Source: an uncultured Rothia sp. (lineage in GTDB: Bacteria; Actinomycetota; Actinomycetes; Actinomycetales; Micrococcaceae). From it: 5,573 bases of DNA. The notes below the pieces were generated by a model. The model was given only the letters and a program-made list of their open reading frames with translations, was not told the origin of the DNA and searched no databases. The position numbers and the translations under genes are program-made. How positions within the stretch are numbered: position 1 is the first letter of the stretch; each line of letters begins with the position of its first letter. The stretch spans positions 1 through 5,573 of the forward strand of contig CALGXU010000431.1 in assembly GCA_937935205.1 (NCBI GenBank), written 5' to 3'. Shown in pieces: positions 4,707-5,573 of the stretch.

Positions 4707-5573
4707 CTATACGTGACGACGGTGAACCGTCGCAGTGAAGATACGGTTAAAACTCAGTCTCAGCACCAGCGCCAGAATAGTGCCGTACAACAGCGGTGCC
4801 GCCAACGCTGAAAAAGCGTACTCTGCTCCCTGCACCAGAAGAAGTACCGACGCCGCAGCTGAGCATAGGCACACAATGCAGGTTTCCTTCAGAAGGTACC
4901 CACTAAAAATTGTTCTAAGAGGCAGACCAGCAGTACGTAAAACAAAATCATTACGAGCACGAGCCGCAAGGGTAATGTACGTATTAATTGCTGTACCAAT
5001 AACGAGTGCCGCGCAGAGAATTGCTAGACCCACAAGATACGCAACATACTGGTTACGTTCCAGCTGCGCGATGTAGAGGTGTTCCTCTCCCGCGCGGTCC
5101 ACAGAAAGTAGGGTCTGCCCAATTTCCTCAGCGTTGTAGGCAGCCCGTACAGACGCAGGCTGAGAGACCATGATGTTACCGGTAGTCAAGGCCGCAGAAA
5201 TAAAGGAAGGTTGTAGATTCTGAGTCGCCGATTCGGTTACCACAAGAACAGGCTTTTTATAGTTCAGGAGCCGTGAATCCTGAGAGCTCAAAGCAGGCAC
5301 CGTTACCCCCGACGAGCTGGTTTTATCCTCCACAGTGAGCAGAGTAAATCCGCGATCCTCCCGGTCCTTCTGATGGAAAGAATACTCTGCACGCAAAGAC
5401 TGAGATCCAGGGAAGCTGCTATCCTCAACCTTCTTGAACGACAAGCCAAGACGCTGCTGAAGAAGGTCCACATAGGCGCGGTTCACCATAAGAGCGCCAT
5501 CGTATCCGCTGCCCTCCAAACCCTTAACGTTTTCCAACGCATAGGACAGGAGGACGCCGTTCCGTGATTCAAG
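4707..5573 (-). CDS. Bacteriocin-associated ABC permease, C-terminal part (N-terminus outside window)
   Basis: The frame is open to the right edge, so only the last 288 residues are seen. A start at TTG 5537 is rejected because coding sequence continues through it without interruption. Residues 1-~170 of the fragment form an extracytoplasmic domain. Three membrane spans follow at about 175-199, 221-247 and 253-274. The segment between the first two (AARARNDFVLRTAGLPLRTIF) looks like the conserved cytoplasmic loop of FtsX/MacB-like permeases. The arrangement resembles the C-terminal half of the bacteriocin-associated integral membrane (DUF1430-like, seven-span) family, whose members are usually over 600 residues. 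It ends in a basic tail (HRRHV). It sits in an operon with the ATPase 6 bases downstream. Likely role: export of, or protection from, a peptide bacteriocin. A general MacB-type exporter cannot be excluded. Confidence 0.8.
   Translation of the reverse strand, partial: LESRNGVLLSYALENVKGLEGSGYDGALMVNRAYVDLLQQRLGLSFKKVEDSSFPGSQSLRAEYSFHQKDREDRGFTLLTVEDKTSSSGVTVPALSSQDSRLLNYKKPVLVVTESATQNLQPSFISAALTTGNIMVSQPASVRAAYNAEEIGQTLLSVDRAGEEHLYIAQLERNQYVAYLVGLAILCAALVIGTAINTYITLAARARNDFVLRTAGLPLRTIFSGYLLKETCIVCLCSAAASVLLLVQGAEYAFSALAAPLLYGTILALVLRLSFNRIFTATVHRRHV

Noticed and set aside
4071..4811. 246-residue plus-strand frame across the ATPase gene
   Set aside because: Antisense shadow of the ATPase, which has every ABC motif intact. 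No signal or domain in the plus frame.
4707..5537. Complete permease gene starting at TTG 5537
   Set aside because: The same frame is open to the window edge, there is no ribosome binding site at the TTG, and the product would be far too short for the family.
1..5573. CRISPR array, tRNA or rRNA gene, insertion sequence
   Set aside because: No repeat-spacer pattern, no tRNA cloverleaf or conserved T-loop, no rRNA motif, and no transposase or terminal inverted repeats were seen.

Overview
The window looks like chromosomal DNA from a moderately GC-rich actinobacterium. The clues are GTG starts behind purine-rich ribosome binding sites, GC-rich codon use, an FprA-type (mitochondrial-like) ferredoxin reductase, a DUF2218 protein and a DtxR/IdeR-type iron box. 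Gene style and proteins would fit Rothia (Micrococcaceae), but that is an impression and not a database match.

Layout. Positions 1-399 are a long, locally AT-rich upstream region with repeats and a candidate promoter. It precedes one plus-strand gene (400-981) for an unrecognised exported, lysine-rich protein. Positions 982-1148 are non-coding but rich in potential hairpins and end at a strong plus-strand intrinsic terminator (1149-1189). A second hairpin (1217-1258) terminates transcription arriving from the other side. Everything to the right is on the minus strand. Read in transcription order, this is the C-terminal part of a bacteriocin-type ABC transporter permease (5573-4707, N-terminus outside the window), its ATPase (4700-3951), a small single-pass membrane protein (3954-3505), a DUF2218 protein (3340-2966) and an FprA-type NADPH-ferredoxin reductase (2689-1286).

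How the genes work together. The permease, ATPase and small membrane protein are tightly packed (6-bp gap, then an ATGA overlap), so they very probably form one operon. The ATPase and permease resemble transporters found beside lactococcin 972-type bacteriocins, in export or self-immunity. The bacteriocin gene, if there is one, would lie beyond the right edge. The DUF2218 gene has its own promoter. A 19-bp sequence matching the DtxR/IdeR iron-box consensus at 15 of 19 positions covers its -35 region, so iron repression is predicted. FprA passes electrons from NADPH to ferredoxin. Between these two genes lie three tandem ~20-bp repeats that each carry TTAGGT, the first six bases of the iron-box consensus, so a shared link to iron is possible but unproven.

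The most noteworthy items are the iron box in front of a domain of unknown function, the unnamed third component of the ABC operon, the exported lysine-rich protein with a C-terminal cysteine pair, and the structured, terminator-ended intergenic stretch that could encode a small RNA.
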